DNA of 64,000 nucleotides from Caulobacter sp. (GCA_021741355.1 JAIOXZ010000014.1:33250-97249), one strand, 5' to 3'; counted from the stretch's first letter, positions 1 through 9,713 are shown. Notes: generated by a model from the letters alone, not told the origin. Made by a program: numbers and translations.

Positions 1-401
1 TAGTCACCCGGCTGCAGACCGGCGCGCGACGCGGGCGTGCCGTCCATCGGGGAGATGATCTTGACCACCCCGTCTTCGCTGGTGATCTCGATGCCCAGGC
101 CGCCGTATTCGCCGCGGGTTGAGTCCTGCATGTCCTCAAAGCTCGCCGGAGCGAGGTAGCCGGAGTGCGGGTCCAGCGACGAGACCATGCCTCCGAGCGC
201 GGCCTCGATCAGTTTTCGGTCGTCGACCTCGACGACATACTGGTTCTGGACGATGTCGAGGACGTCGCCGAACAGCTCGAGCATCTTGTACGTCTGGGCC
301 CGCGGCTGGGCCGTGGCCTCCGCCTTCTGGCCGACGTAGGCCATCGATCCGGCGCCGAGAACAAAGGCGCAAGCGCCGATCAGGAGGTTCTTCTTCAACA
401 T
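1..401 (-). CDS. ctpA: S41 family C-terminal processing protease CtpA (N-terminal part, runs off the left edge)
   Basis: Only the first 133 codons are in the window. The protein opens with MLKKNLLIGACAFVLGAGS, an uncleaved anchor or signal peptide, followed by the N-terminal dimer region (LFGDVLDIVQNQYV, then LDPHSGYL) and the start of a PDZ domain (GGLGIEITSEDG...). CtpA proteases cleave periplasmic substrates from a C-terminal tail using a Ser-Lys dyad, which lies outside the window. The gene is downstream of the EnvC-like gene on the same strand with a gap of about 80 bases; this envC-ctpA pairing is common in proteobacteria and fits a role in control of peptidoglycan hydrolases. The family call is firm; the substrate is unknown. 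Confidence 0.9.
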   Translation of the reverse strand, partial: MLKKNLLIGACAFVLGAGSMAYVGQKAEATAQPRAQTYKMLELFGDVLDIVQNQYVVEVDDRKLIEAALGGMVSSLDPHSGYLAPASFEDMQDSTRGEYGGLGIEITSEDGVVKIISPMDGTPASRAGLQPGD

Positions 402-479
402 AGCCTGGCTGGAGGCTCCCTGTGCGGCCCTACGCGCCGCGTGATGACTTAAAGCCCCGCGAGAGGCCGAAATTGTGTC

Positions 480-1577
480 CTACCCCGGCGTTGCCGATGC
501 AACTCCGGCGCCGTTCGTCCTGAGCCAGGGCGCCGGATCGACCGGTGTCCCCGAACGCCTGAGCTCCAGATAGAGCTCCGGCTCTCCATTCCCCGTTCCG
601 CCGCCCCTCGCCATGCGTCCGATCGGCGCGCCGGCGGCGATGGTCTGACCCGGGGCCACCGTAACCTCCCCGAGCCCGGCAAGCACCAGATGATAGGCCC
701 CGCTTGTCCGGACAATGAGAATGACGCCCCAGCCTGTCACCGGCCCAGCGAATTCAACCAAGCCTTGAGCCGGACTGGCCACGGCGGCGCCGGCCTTGAG
801 CCGGAACGAGACCCCCTCGGCGGCCCCGCCGAAGTCGCGAACCTGTGTCGCCCCGACGGGACGCAACAGGCGGCCCGGCCCGCTGTCAGGGCCGGTCAGA
901 CGGGGGAAGCTGTCGGCCAGCTGTCCCGGACTGCCCACCGCGCGACCGGCGGCGACAGCCTCATCGCTGAACTGGCGCTCGATCTCGGCCTGGCGGGTCA
1001 GCAGTCTCTCGACATCGCCCCGGCGGTCGGCGGCGAGGCTCTCTGTGGTGAACAGGGTCTCGTTGGCGGCGGCCGCCTGACGGCGCAGGCCGGCGATTTC
1101 GCGCGCCTCGGCGCCATAGGCGCGGGCGCGGCGTTCCAGCGCCGGCGTCATGGCGCGGATCAGGATGGCGGCCCGCACGGCATCGCGGGCGTCCTCGGGC
1201 CGAACCAGGAGCGCCGGCGGCGGCTCGCGGCGGAACAGTTGCAGGGCGCCCAGAAGCCGCGCCAGCCGGTTGCGGTCACGGCCCAGCTCGGCGGTCAGCG
1301 AGGTTTCGCGCACATTCAGCATCTGCAGCCGCGCGCGGGCGTTGGCGACGTCGCGACCGCTCTGGGCCTGACGGGACGCCAGCCGGCGAAGCTCCTCGCG
1401 GAGGGTCTCGATCTGGCGGCGGGCCTCGGCGCTTCCGGAAGCGCCGGCGGCGCCCGGCTGCACCGCATAGACCTCCATCAGCCGGGGCGAGGGGGCGTCA
1501 GCCGGCTCCTGCGCCGCGCTGCGGGCGGCGACGGCGCAGAGGGTGATGACGGCAAGGGTGGCCAGGCGGCGACGCAT
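480..1577 (-). CDS. EnvC-like murein hydrolase activator with degenerate LytM/M23 domain
   Basis: 365 residues. A signal peptide (residues 1-22, MRRRLATLAVITLCAVAARSA) is followed by a long coiled-coil region of about 200 residues rich in Arg, Glu and Ala, then a C-terminal LytM (M23) domain from about residue 245. The zinc ligands of active M23 enzymes are missing: the position of the HxH motif reads ELYLELR, and no HxxxD motif precedes it. This is the pattern of EnvC, which has no hydrolase activity itself but activates amidases at the division site. It sits between rlmH and ctpA in the usual order. The target amidase is not in the window. Confidence 0.85.
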   Translation of the reverse strand: MRRRLATLAVITLCAVAARSAAQEPADAPSPRLMEVYAVQPGAAGASGSAEARRQIETLREELRRLASRQAQSGRDVANARARLQMLNVRETSLTAELGRDRNRLARLLGALQLFRREPPPALLVRPEDARDAVRAAILIRAMTPALERRARAYGAEAREIAGLRRQAAAANETLFTTESLAADRRGDVERLLTRQAEIERQFSDEAVAAGRAVGSPGQLADSFPRLTGPDSGPGRLLRPVGATQVRDFGGAAEGVSFRLKAGAAVASPAQGLVEFAGPVTGWGVILIVRTSGAYHLVLAGLGEVTVAPGQTIAAGAPIGRMARGGGTGNGEPELYLELRRSGTPVDPAPWLRTNGAGVASATPG

Positions 1578-1604
1578 GAAACGCTGATAGCAGACGCCGC
1601 GGCG

Positions 1605-2069
1605 TCAGTCGCGGTGGTAGGGGCTTCCGGCGAGGATCGTGACGGCGCGATAGACCTGCTCGGCCAGCATCGCGCGGGCCAGGGCGTGCGGCCAGGTCTG
1701 TGGTCCGAACGCCAGCTTCGCGTCGGCGGCGGCGAGGATCGACGGGTCCAGGCCGTCCGCGCCGCCGATCAGGAACACCAGCCGCCGTACGCCGTCGTCC
1801 CGCAGCCGGCCGATCTGGCCGGCGAAGTCCCGGGACGGCCGCACCGCGCCATGTTCGTCGCAGGCGATGACGTGTGCGTCCTTCAGGTGCGGCAGCAGAA
1901 CCTCGGCCTCGGCGGCCTTGCCCGGCTTGCGCGCCTCGACCTCGAGGATCTCCACCGGGCCGAGACCGAGCGAGCGGCCGCTGGCGGTGGCGCGTTCGAC
2001 ATAGTCCTTCGCCAGAAGCGCCTCGGGGGCGCGGCCCAGCCTGCCGATGGTGAGGATGGTGATCTTCAT
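1605..2069 (-). CDS. rlmH: 23S rRNA (pseudouridine1915-N3)-methyltransferase RlmH
   Basis: 154 residues, the normal family length. It shows the SPOUT-type knot sequence LVFLIGGADGL, the preceding ACDEHG motif and the characteristic C-terminal end SPYHRD. RlmH methylates N3 of pseudouridine 1915 in helix 69 of 23S rRNA, on assembled 70S ribosomes, using S-adenosylmethionine. The ATG at 2069 matches the family N terminus (MKITILTIGRL). It follows rsfS on the same strand, the common bacterial rsfS-rlmH order; the 100-base gap between them holds a palindromic repeat. Confidence 0.95.
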   Translation of the reverse strand: MKITILTIGRLGRAPEALLAKDYVERATASGRSLGLGPVEILEVEARKPGKAAEAEVLLPHLKDAHVIACDEHGAVRPSRDFAGQIGRLRDDGVRRLVFLIGGADGLDPSILAAADAKLAFGPQTWPHALARAMLAEQVYRAVTILAGSPYHRD

Positions 2070-2078
2070 GGGTGCGCG

Positions 2079-2173
2079 GTTCGAGACGCGATCCCGAGGG
2101 ATCGCTCCTCACCATGACGAGTGTTCGTCTTCGTCATCCTGAGGAGCGAGCCTCAAGCGAGCGTCTCGAAGGA
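2079..2173. repeat. Palindromic intergenic repeat, family B, copy 1
   Basis: The outer arms read TTCGAGACGC on the left and GCGTCTCGAA on the right, and the inner part contains GCTCCTCACCATGACGA and TCGTCATCCTGAGGAGC in inverted orientation. It fills the rlmH-rsfS gap. Related copies lie at 13401-13520 and 54125-54241. It looks like a dispersed REP/MITE-like element that can fold as RNA. Confidence 0.8.
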
Positions 2174-2587
2174 TCAGTTCGCCGGCGTGATGTGCGGCGA
2201 GTCGACCGCCCAGATCTTCTCGATGTTGTAGAAGCTGCGCACCTCGGGACGGAACAGGTGGACGACGACGTCGCCCGCGTCAATCAGCACCCAGTCGCAG
2301 TGCGGCAGGCCCTCGACCCGCGCCTTGCCGTGACCGGCTTCCTTGAGCGCGCGCATGACATGGTCGGCCAGCGCGCCGACATGGCGATGCGACCGGCCGG
2401 ACGCCACGATCATGGAGTCAGCCATGGGGCTCTTGCCCCGCAGATCGATGTGAACGATCTCTTCCGCCTTGTCGTCATCAAGACGGCTCAAAATCAGGTC
2501 TTCGAGCGAACCGAAACTTTGTCGGGGTTCGTCGGATGAAGTCCCCGAAAGGACCTCGTGCGCCTCGGGCGCCAACTCGCGATTCAG
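2174..2587 (-). CDS. rsfS: Ribosomal silencing factor RsfS (Iojap/YbeB family), probable CTG start
   Basis: About 137 residues. The RsfS fold is recognisable from DKAEEIVHIDLRGKS, ADSMIVASGRSHRHV, HCDWVLIDAGDVVVHLF and the final FYNIEKIW. RsfS binds bL14 and blocks joining of ribosomal subunits in starved cells. No ATG lies upstream of the conserved part. An in-frame TAG precedes three candidate starts: ATT, CTG at 2587 and TTG at 2575. A strong GAGGAG ribosome binding site at 2595-2600 is 7 bases from the CTG but 19 bases from the TTG, so I prefer CTG 2587. The TTG start would give 133 residues. The gene follows nadD in the same direction. Confidence 0.9.
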   Translation of the reverse strand: MNRELAPEAHEVLSGTSSDEPRQSFGSLEDLILSRLDDDKAEEIVHIDLRGKSPMADSMIVASGRSHRHVGALADHVMRALKEAGHGKARVEGLPHCDWVLIDAGDVVVHLFRPEVRSFYNIEKIWAVDSPHITPAN

Positions 2588-2666
2588 CGGAATGCTCCTC
2601 TATTCGCCTCGCCAAGCGGCACCCCATAGCACGTCCTGGCCCGAACGTCAGCGAATCAGTGTCGCG

Positions 2667-3329
2667 CTATGTCCCGGGAGTCCCGCGTTGCCGGTCGCGG
2701 ATCGCGGTAGAGCTGGCGAAGTTGAACGGGCCACGCAGATAGACCCAGGCCGGGGCCTTCATCGTCGCCAGCAGAGGCCCCTCGCGGGCCGGGCGCCGGG
2801 CGTGGCTGAACCGCTTGGCCGCCGGCGAGGTGCGCGCCTTGAGCGCCGCCCACGGACGCGACACGATGGCCACCGGCAGCTCGCGCATGATCTGGGTCCA
2901 GCCGCGCCAGCGGTGGAAGCCGGCCAGGCTGTCGGCGCCCATGATCCAGACGAAATGCACGCCGGGAAAGCGCGCCTTGAGCACCCGCACCGTATCGATC
3001 GTGTAGAGCGAGCCGATCCGGGTCTCGGCGTCGGAGATGATCATCGCCGGTCCGCCCGCGCGGGCGCGCACCCCGGCCATGCGCTCGGCCAGCGGAGCGG
3101 TGTCCTGCCGTGATTTCAGCGGGTTCTGCGGGGAGACCAGCCAGACGACGCGGTCCAGACGCAGGTTCTTCAGCGCCGTCTCGGCGACGTGGACATGGCC
3201 GTCATGCACGGGATTGAACGAGCCGCCATAGAGTCCCACCCGCATGCCGGGCTTCAGGTCGAAGCCGAGGCGCAGGGTGCGGGGCCTCCCGGCCTCAGGG
3301 ACGAGTCTGGCCGGTCCCGCGAACCACAT
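2667..3329 (-). CDS. nadD: Nicotinate-nucleotide adenylyltransferase NadD
   Basis: 220 residues from the ATG at 3329. The nucleotidyltransferase signature GGSFNPVHDGH (residues about 35-45) and the late SSTAIR motif (ISSTxIR in the family) are both present. NadD makes nicotinic acid adenine dinucleotide from nicotinate mononucleotide and ATP in NAD synthesis. The chosen start overlaps the proA stop by 35 bases; a second ATG at 3245, just before VGLYGGSFNP, would avoid the overlap but give a shorter N terminus than is usual in this group. Its place between proA and rsfS is standard for Caulobacterales. Confidence 0.93.
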   Translation of the reverse strand: MWFAGPARLVPEAGRPRTLRLGFDLKPGMRVGLYGGSFNPVHDGHVHVAETALKNLRLDRVVWLVSPQNPLKSRQDTAPLAERMAGVRARAGGPAMIISDAETRIGSLYTIDTVRVLKARFPGVHFVWIMGADSLAGFHRWRGWTQIMRELPVAIVSRPWAALKARTSPAAKRFSHARRPAREGPLLATMKAPAWVYLRGPFNFASSTAIRDRQRGTPGT

Positions 3330-4569
3330 ACTTGTACGTTGTCAATTGCTCGGCCCCGACCGGACCGCGGGCGTGAAGTTTGTCAGTGGCGATGCCGATC
3401 TCGGCGCCGAAGCCGAACTCGCCGCCGTCGGCGAACTGGGTCGAGGCGTTGACCAGCACGATGGCCGAGTCGACCAGGGCGATGAACCGCTCCGCCGCCG
3501 CGGCGTCCTCGGTGACGATGGCATCGGTATGGCCCGAGCCGCAGGCGGCGATATGGGCGGCGGCGCCTTCGACTCCATCGACTACGGCCACGTTGAGGAT
3601 CGGCGCCAGGTGTTCGGTGGTCCAGTCGTCGCTGGAGGCCTGTTTCATCGTCGGTTCGATGGCCCGGGCGGCGGCGTCGCCGCGCATCTCGCAGCGTTCG
3701 CGGATCAGGGCGTCGGCGATCGGGGGCAGCAGCCGTTCGGCCGCCGCGCGGTCGATCAGCAGCGTCTCGGCCGAGCCGCAGACCGAGACCCGGCGCAGCT
3801 TGGCGTTGACGACGATGTCGCGGGCCTTGGCGATGTCCGCGTCCGCGTGGACGAACACGTGGCAGAGCCCTTCGAGATGGCCCAGCACCGGCGCCCGCGC
3901 CTCCGCCTGCACCCGGGCGACCAGGCTCTTGCCGCCACGCGGGATGATCAGGTCGATGTGCCGGTCGAGGCCCGACAGGATCGCGCCCACGGCCGCGCGG
4001 TCGGTCGTGCGGACCTGCTGGATACAGCTGGCGGGCAGGCCGGCCTTCACCAGCCCCTTCACCATCGCCGCATGCAGGGCGAGGTTGCTGCGCAGGCATT
4101 CGGAGCCGCCGCGCAGGATCGCCGCGTTGCCCGAGCGGATGCACAGGGCCGCCGCGTCGGCGGTCACGTTCGGGCGGCTCTCGTAGATGATGGCGATCAC
4201 GCCGATCGGGGTGCGGACGCGGGCGATGTCCAGGCCGTTGGGCCGGATCCAGCGGGCGATCTCCGCGTCGAGCGGGTCGGGGATGGCGGCGATCTGCGCA
4301 ACCGCGTCGGCGATAGCCGCGAGGCGGGCCTCGTCCAGCATCATCCGGTCGAGCATGGGCGCGGAAAGGCCGGCGGCCTTCGCTGCGGCGAAGTCGGCGG
4401 CATTGGCGGCGAGGATGGTCGCGGCGCTGTCGCGGATCGCTTCGGCGGCGGCGAGAATGGCCGTGGAGCGCTGCTGCGGCGTCGACAGACGCAGGGCGCG
4501 CGCGCCCTCGCGGGCGGCCCGACCGGTCGCCAGCATCGTCGCCTGCAGTGATGCCCCCGCGTCGTCCAC
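3295..4569 (-). CDS. proA: Glutamate-5-semialdehyde dehydrogenase (gamma-glutamyl phosphate reductase) ProA
   Basis: 424 residues, normal length, starting at a GTG. Catalytic Cys is near residue 264 in RVSVCGSAETLL, and the conserved IGVIAIIYESRPNVT and IRSGNAAILRGGSE stretches are present. The enzyme reduces gamma-glutamyl phosphate with NADPH to glutamate-5-semialdehyde, the second step of proline synthesis. It lies 32 bases after proB on the same strand, so the two steps are very probably co-transcribed and the labile intermediate can be passed on directly. Confidence 0.96.
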   Translation of the reverse strand: MDDAGASLQATMLATGRAAREGARALRLSTPQQRSTAILAAAEAIRDSAATILAANAADFAAAKAAGLSAPMLDRMMLDEARLAAIADAVAQIAAIPDPLDAEIARWIRPNGLDIARVRTPIGVIAIIYESRPNVTADAAALCIRSGNAAILRGGSECLRSNLALHAAMVKGLVKAGLPASCIQQVRTTDRAAVGAILSGLDRHIDLIIPRGGKSLVARVQAEARAPVLGHLEGLCHVFVHADADIAKARDIVVNAKLRRVSVCGSAETLLIDRAAAERLLPPIADALIRERCEMRGDAAARAIEPTMKQASSDDWTTEHLAPILNVAVVDGVEGAAAHIAACGSGHTDAIVTEDAAAAERFIALVDSAIVLVNASTQFADGGEFGFGAEIGIATDKLHARGPVGAEQLTTYKYVVRGTGQTRP

Positions 4570-4601
4570 GGATCAAAGCCCTGTTTTGCTCAGACTGAGC
4601 C

Positions 4602-5744
4602 TTAGCGGCTTTCCGGCGACCCGACCAGCGCCAGGTCATCGGCGTGGATCAGCGGGCCGGCCGTGTAGCCGAGCGCCGCCTCGATCGCGTCCGAGCGCAA
4701 TCCGGCGATCTTGCGCGCGTCGGCGGCGTCGTAACGGGCGAGGCCGCGGCCGATCTCGCCGTTCGGCCCGCGCACCAGCACCGCGTCGCCCTTGCCGAAG
4801 CGGCCCTCGACCGACGTGACTCCGGCCGCCAGCAGGCTCTTGCCGCCGCGCAGGGCGGTCGCAGCGCCGGCGTCGACGGTCAGGGTCCCGGCCGGGGCCA
4901 GGGAGCCGGCGATCCAGCTCTTGTAGGCGGCGGCGGAACTGACGCCGGCCTCGATGATCGTCGCGGCGGCGCCGTCCTCGACCGCCTGCAGCGGGTCAGG
5001 GCGGCCGCCCAGGGTGATGATCGTCGCGCAGCCGGCCGCGCGGGCGATGCGGGCGGCGGCCAGCTTGGTCGCCATGCCGCCCGTACCGACGCCGGCGCCG
5101 GCGTTGGCGCCGCCGGCCATGGCCTCGATCTCCGGCGTGATCTCGCGGACCCGCTCGAGCCGCGTTGCGGACGGATTGCGGCGCGGGTCGGCGGTGTAGA
5201 GGCCGTCGATGTCGCTGAGCAGCACCAGCACATCGGCGCCGATCATCTGCGCCACGCGCGCCGCCAGGCGGTCGTTGTCGCCGTAGCGGATTTCCTCGGT
5301 GACCACCGTGTCGTTCTCGTTGACCACCGGCACGACGTTCAGGGCCAGCAAGGTGTCGACCGTGGCGCGGGCGTTCAGCCAGCGGCGGCGGACCTCGGTG
5401 TCGTCGCGGGTCAGCAGCACCTGGGCGACGGCCTGGCCGTGCGGCTCGAAGGCTTCCTCCCAGGCTCGCATCAGCAGCGACTGTCCCGCGGCGGCGGCGG
5501 CCTGCTTTTCCGGCAGGGTGAGGGCCTTGCGCTTCAGCCCGAGCCGGCGACGGCCGAGCGCCACCGCGCCGGAGGAGACCACGAGCAGTTGCTGGCCGCG
5601 CGCGCGCAGGCGGGCGGCGTCGGCGGCGAAGGCCGCCAGCCAGGCGCGGGCGGGAAGGCCGGTGTCAGCCTCAACGACCAGGGCCGAGCCGACCTTGATC
5701 ACGACCCGGCGAGCCGTCGTCAGTTCCGACGACGAGCCGGTCAT
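4602..5744 (-). CDS. proB: Glutamate 5-kinase ProB
   Basis: 380 residues. The amino-acid-kinase domain shows [47 protein letters not shown] and GTGGMATKL, and the last roughly 90 residues form a PUA domain. The enzyme phosphorylates glutamate with ATP in the first, feedback-inhibited step of proline synthesis. The ATG at 5744 was chosen because it gives the family N terminus; the longer open frame to 5852 lies wholly within the upstream gene. That gene's stop and this start overlap in a TGATG arrangement, which suggests translational coupling. Confidence 0.96.
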   Translation of the reverse strand: MTGSSSELTTARRVVIKVGSALVVEADTGLPARAWLAAFAADAARLRARGQQLLVVSSGAVALGRRRLGLKRKALTLPEKQAAAAAGQSLLMRAWEEAFEPHGQAVAQVLLTRDDTEVRRRWLNARATVDTLLALNVVPVVNENDTVVTEEIRYGDNDRLAARVAQMIGADVLVLLSDIDGLYTADPRRNPSATRLERVREITPEIEAMAGGANAGAGVGTGGMATKLAAARIARAAGCATIITLGGRPDPLQAVEDGAAATIIEAGVSSAAAYKSWIAGSLAPAGTLTVDAGAATALRGGKSLLAAGVTSVEGRFGKGDAVLVRGPNGEIGRGLARYDAADARKIAGLRSDAIEAALGYTAGPLIHADDLALVGSPESR

Positions 5745-6202
5745 CAGGGCGCCTTCAGCAGGTCGACGAAGCCGCGGCAGACCTCCGGCGCGCCGGTTAC
5801 GGCCCAGGCCTTGACGATGCCGGCCGTGTCGAACGCCATGGCGAGGCGGCACTGCAGGGGATCAGCACGCAGGCAGCGCATCGCGCCGCTGGCCGGATCC
5901 ACGCCGCAGTTCATCTCCTGCTGGACGTTGATCATCCAGAACACGACCTCGCCATCGCTGGCCTTCCGAGTCCCGGCCGAGAAGCCGAGCTTGCCGCGCA
6001 GCCGGTTGCCGGACTTGCCGCGATAGGGCTCGATCAGGGCGTTGATCTCGGCGGTGACCGGATTGACCGGGGCGACCGCCGGGGCGGCCGGAGTCGCTGC
6101 CACAGCGGGCGCGGTCGCTGCGGGAGCCGGTGCGGGCGGCGCGGCCGCGACGGGCGCTTCGGCGAACAGCAGCATCAGGACAGCGATCATCGGACTGAGC
6201 AT
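5744..6202 (-). CDS. Secreted hypothetical protein with Ala/Pro-rich linker
   Basis: 152 residues. It starts with a signal peptide ([20 protein letters not shown]), followed by an Ala/Pro/Val-rich low-complexity linker to about residue 50. A compact C-terminal part has three cysteines (MNCGVD, MRCLRA, LQCRLA) and a fourth in EVCRGF, so one or two disulfides in the periplasm are likely. I do not recognise a family. It lies between obgE (11 bases upstream) and proB (overlapping), so it is transcribed with them. The longer frame to 6325 is a shadow inside obgE. Confidence 0.75.
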   Translation of the reverse strand: MLSPMIAVLMLLFAEAPVAAAPPAPAPAATAPAVAATPAAPAVAPVNPVTAEINALIEPYRGKSGNRLRGKLGFSAGTRKASDGEVVFWMINVQQEMNCGVDPASGAMRCLRADPLQCRLAMAFDTAGIVKAWAVTGAPEVCRGFVDLLKAP

Positions 6203-6212
6203 GCTGGCGCTC

Positions 6213-7325
<1,113 letters not shown>

Positions 7326-7393
7326 TCAGGCCGGTCGCAAAGATGCCAGGATCGCCGCATACCAGCGCTATCGAGACCCTGGGGAAGGACCGG

Positions 7394-8026
7394 ATGCGCA
7401 CCCTGCTGAGACTGCTTGTCGGGCTGACGGCCCTGATGCTGCTGCCGGCAGCCTCGATGGCGGCCCGACCGGCCGTACGCGCCGACGACATGACGCTGGG
7501 CAATGCGAAGGCGAAGGTCGTGGTGGTGGAATACGCCTCGCTCAGCTGCCCGCACTGCGCGAAGTTCCACAACGACGTCTTCCCGGCCTTCCGCAAGAAG
7601 TACATCGACACCGGCAAGGTGCAGTTCGTCTATCGCGAATACATCACCGGCCCGGCCGAGATCGCCGTGCCGGCGACCATGCTGGCCCGCTGCGCCGGCA
7701 AGGACCGCTATTTCCAGGTGATCAGCCGGGTCTTCGCCACCCAGGATGAGATGTACCGGGGCGGCACGGTCCGCGGCGTTCACGAGATCCTGCGGCGAGA
7801 GGCGGCGGCTCTTGGGATCGACGCGGCGGCCTATGAGGCCTGCATCAGCGACGAGGCGGCGTTCGAGGCGCTGAAGGTCCGCCTCACCCGCGCCGACGAG
7901 GTCGACAAGGTCACCGGCACGCCGACGTTCGACGTCAACGGCGTGCGGGTGGAGCCCCCGCTGGGCAAGGAGATCGATCTGGCCATCCTCGACGCCGCCA
8001 TCGCCGCGGCGCTGAAGCGGAAGTAG
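7394..8026 (+). CDS. DsbA-family thioredoxin-fold disulfide oxidoreductase, secreted
   Basis: 210 residues. A signal peptide (MRTLLRLLVGLTALMLLPAASMAA) precedes a thioredoxin fold with a CPHC active site in YASLSCPHCAKFH and a cis-proline in GTPTFDVNG. The layout matches the DsbA-like or BdbD-type periplasmic oxidoreductases that introduce or rearrange disulfides. The ATG at 7394 is chosen over an upstream ATG at 7343 because it begins the signal peptide directly. It is divergent from obgE and the only plus-strand gene in this block. The redox partner is unknown; a DsbD-type reductase is encoded at 45682. Confidence 0.88.
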   Translation: MRTLLRLLVGLTALMLLPAASMAARPAVRADDMTLGNAKAKVVVVEYASLSCPHCAKFHNDVFPAFRKKYIDTGKVQFVYREYITGPAEIAVPATMLARCAGKDRYFQVISRVFATQDEMYRGGTVRGVHEILRREAAALGIDAAAYEACISDEAAFEALKVRLTRADEVDKVTGTPTFDVNGVRVEPPLGKEIDLAILDAAIAAALKRK

Positions 8027-8034
8027 GCGGGCGG

Positions 8035-8568
8035 CTAAGCCAGCCAGATCATCCGGCGCGACGGCGCAGGCGCCGGACGGCCCAGCGAGGTCTGCATGAC
8101 CACATCGCCGGTGTAGAGGAACCCCGCGCGGCAGAGGACCACGCCCGAGGCCGGGTTGTCCGAGAAATGGCCGGCCGCGACCACCCGGCGCCGCCAGTCC
8201 CGCGCCGCCCAGGCCATGGCGCCGACCAGCGCCTCGCTGGCGATGCCGCGACCGCGGAACGGCGCGCCGATCCAGTAGCCGACCTCGATGGGGCCGTCGC
8301 CCTTCGTATGGAAGCCCAGGCCGCCGACCACGCCGACATCGTCCAGATCGATGAGGAACGGCGCGTGCTGGCGCGGGTTCGCCGCCGCGCATCGATCGAT
8401 GAAGGCGTCGGCGTCTTCCCGGCGATAGGGCGAGGGCATGGTCGCGGTCATCCGCGCGATGTCAGGATCGTTGCAGAGCTCGGCCAGGCGCGCGGCGTCC
8501 TGATGGCCGGGTGACCGCAAGGTCAGCCGTCTGGTCTCGATCCGGGGCGTGGTCTCGATCACGCTCAT
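8035..8568 (-). CDS. GNAT-family N-acetyltransferase
   Basis: 177 residues, starting at MSVIETTPRIETRRLTLRS. The RimJ/RimL-like pattern is clear: ETRRLTLR at the N terminus, the central VGGLGFHTKGDG...EVGYWIGAPFRGRGIASEAL stretch holding the acetyl-CoA binding motif (R/Q-x-x-G-x-G/A), and a late asparagine in FSDNPASG. The substrate cannot be told. It is convergent with the DsbA-like gene (8 bases between stops) and follows rpmA behind a terminator. A longer open frame to 8607 begins inside that terminator and is rejected. Confidence 0.87.
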   Translation of the reverse strand: MSVIETTPRIETRRLTLRSPGHQDAARLAELCNDPDIARMTATMPSPYRREDADAFIDRCAAANPRQHAPFLIDLDDVGVVGGLGFHTKGDGPIEVGYWIGAPFRGRGIASEALVGAMAWAARDWRRRVVAAGHFSDNPASGVVLCRAGFLYTGDVVMQTSLGRPAPAPSRRMIWLA

Positions 8569-8604
8569 GGGGTGGTCCTCCCGGCCCTTCTGCGAGGGCC
8601 TGAA

Positions 8605-8659
8605 CATGCAAAAGCGGGGAGCCCGGCGTCCGGACTCCCCGCTTGAGGAATTGCATGTC
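8605..8659 (-). terminator. Probable intrinsic terminator after rpmA
   Basis: A perfect 10-bp stem (8612-8621 with 8635-8644, AAGCGGGGAG and CTCCCCGCTT) is extended on both sides by CATGCAA and TTGCATG. Read on the minus strand it ends in a short TTTT run, so it fits termination of rplU-rpmA transcripts. Confidence 0.7.
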
Positions 8660-8700
8660 CGGATCGCCTGTATCGGGCGATCCGGAGAAGGTCGGGTCGC

Positions 8701-8976
8701 CTATTCGGCGGCCTGGGCGACCTCGGCCGGAACGACCGTCGCGTAGGTGCGATTGTTGCGCTTGGTCACAAACTTCACCGCGCCGTGTACGAGCGCGAAG
8801 AGGGTGTGGTCCTTGCCGATGCCGACGTTCGTGCCCGGCCAGAACTTCGTGCCGCGCTGACGAATGATGATGTTGCCGGCGAGGACCTTCTCGCCGCCGT
8901 ACTTCTTCACGCCGAGGCGACGGCCGGCGGAGTCGCGACCGTTGCTCGAGGAGCCGCCTGATTTCTTGTGAGCCAT
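8701..8976 (-). CDS. rpmA: Large ribosomal subunit protein bL27
   Basis: 91 residues. It begins [16 protein letters not shown], the canonical bL27 N terminus with no cleavable extension of the Firmicutes type, and continues with [24 protein letters not shown] and [12 protein letters not shown]. bL27 reaches toward the peptidyl-transferase centre and stabilises tRNA there. It is 33 bases downstream of rplU in the standard pair, followed by a hairpin terminator. Confidence 0.97.
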   Translation of the reverse strand: MAHKKSGGSSSNGRDSAGRRLGVKKYGGEKVLAGNIIIRQRGTKFWPGTNVGIGKDHTLFALVHGAVKFVTKRNNRTYATVVPAEVAQAAE

Positions 8977-9009
8977 TGTGCTCTCCTGTCTCTCTGGAGG
9001 CGCCGCCGC

Positions 9010-9639
9010 TTAGGCGTCGCCGTCCTTCTTGGCGGCCGGCTTCTTGGCAGCGGCCTTCTTGGCGGGGGCGGCGTCGCCGTCGGCCTTGGCGGCCTTCGGA
9101 GCAGCGGCTTTCTTCGGCGCGGCGGCCTTGGCTTCGACCGGAGCGGTGTCAGCGGCCTTGGGGGCCGGAGCAGCCTTCTTCGCCGGAGCGGCCTTGGCGG
9201 CCGGAGCCGCCTTTTCCGCCTTGGGGGTCGCGCCGCCGAGCGGCTGGAAGGCCAGGCCACGGGCGCGGGCGTCGAGCTCGCGCTTGGTGGTCAGGCTGAC
9301 TTCGCCGTCCCACTTGTCGGTCTTGCCGGCGGCGGCGACGGAGGTCACGCGCAGCACGGTCTCGTGCTGGCGGTGGCCCTTCGTGCGGCGATAGCCCTGA
9401 CGGCGGATCTTCTTGAAGATCTTCACCTTGTCGCCCTTGCGGGTCTCGATCAGGGTCGCGTTGACGGTCGCGCCGTCGACCAGCGGAGCGCCGATCGTGA
9501 CCGCGTCGCCATCGCCGACCAGCAGCACATCGCCAAAGGCGACGTCCGCGCCGGGTTCACCGGCCAGCTTTTCGACCACGAGCAGATCGCCTGCCTGGAC
9601 CCGGTATTGCTTGCCGCCGGTTTTGATCACCGCGTACAT
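9010..9639 (-). CDS. rplU: Large ribosomal subunit protein bL21 with long Lys/Ala/Pro-rich tail
   Basis: 209 residues, about twice the usual bL21 length. Residues 1 to about 103 are a normal bL21 ([18 protein letters not shown], then [15 protein letters not shown]), which binds 23S rRNA and bL20. A linker leads to roughly 80 residues made almost only of Ala, Lys, Pro and Asp, with repeated KKAA and PAAKKD units, resembling histone-H1-like tails. C-terminal extensions of bL21 occur in relatives, but the sequence here is very low in complexity. It is the first gene of the minus-strand operon and has its own promoter. Confidence 0.95.
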   Translation of the reverse strand: MYAVIKTGGKQYRVQAGDLLVVEKLAGEPGADVAFGDVLLVGDGDAVTIGAPLVDGATVNATLIETRKGDKVKIFKKIRRQGYRRTKGHRQHETVLRVTSVAAAGKTDKWDGEVSLTTKRELDARARGLAFQPLGGATPKAEKAAPAAKAAPAKKAAPAPKAADTAPVEAKAAAPKKAAAPKAAKADGDAAPAKKAAAKKPAAKKDGDA

Positions 9640-9713
9640 GGTGTTCGCCTTGAAAATCTTGAGTTCGCAAAATAGATCGCGCCCGCGAGGTGTCCCGCGG
9701 GCGAGGGAGCGGT

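Noticed and set aside
690..2117. Long open frames antisense to known genes (e.g. 690-2117, 3244-4551, 21349-23391, 25437-27185, 31804-34179, 54850-57156, 60910-63552)
   Set aside because: They mirror well-recognised genes on the other strand, show the Arg/Gly/Gln/Asp-rich composition of high-GC shadow frames, and have no family motifs.
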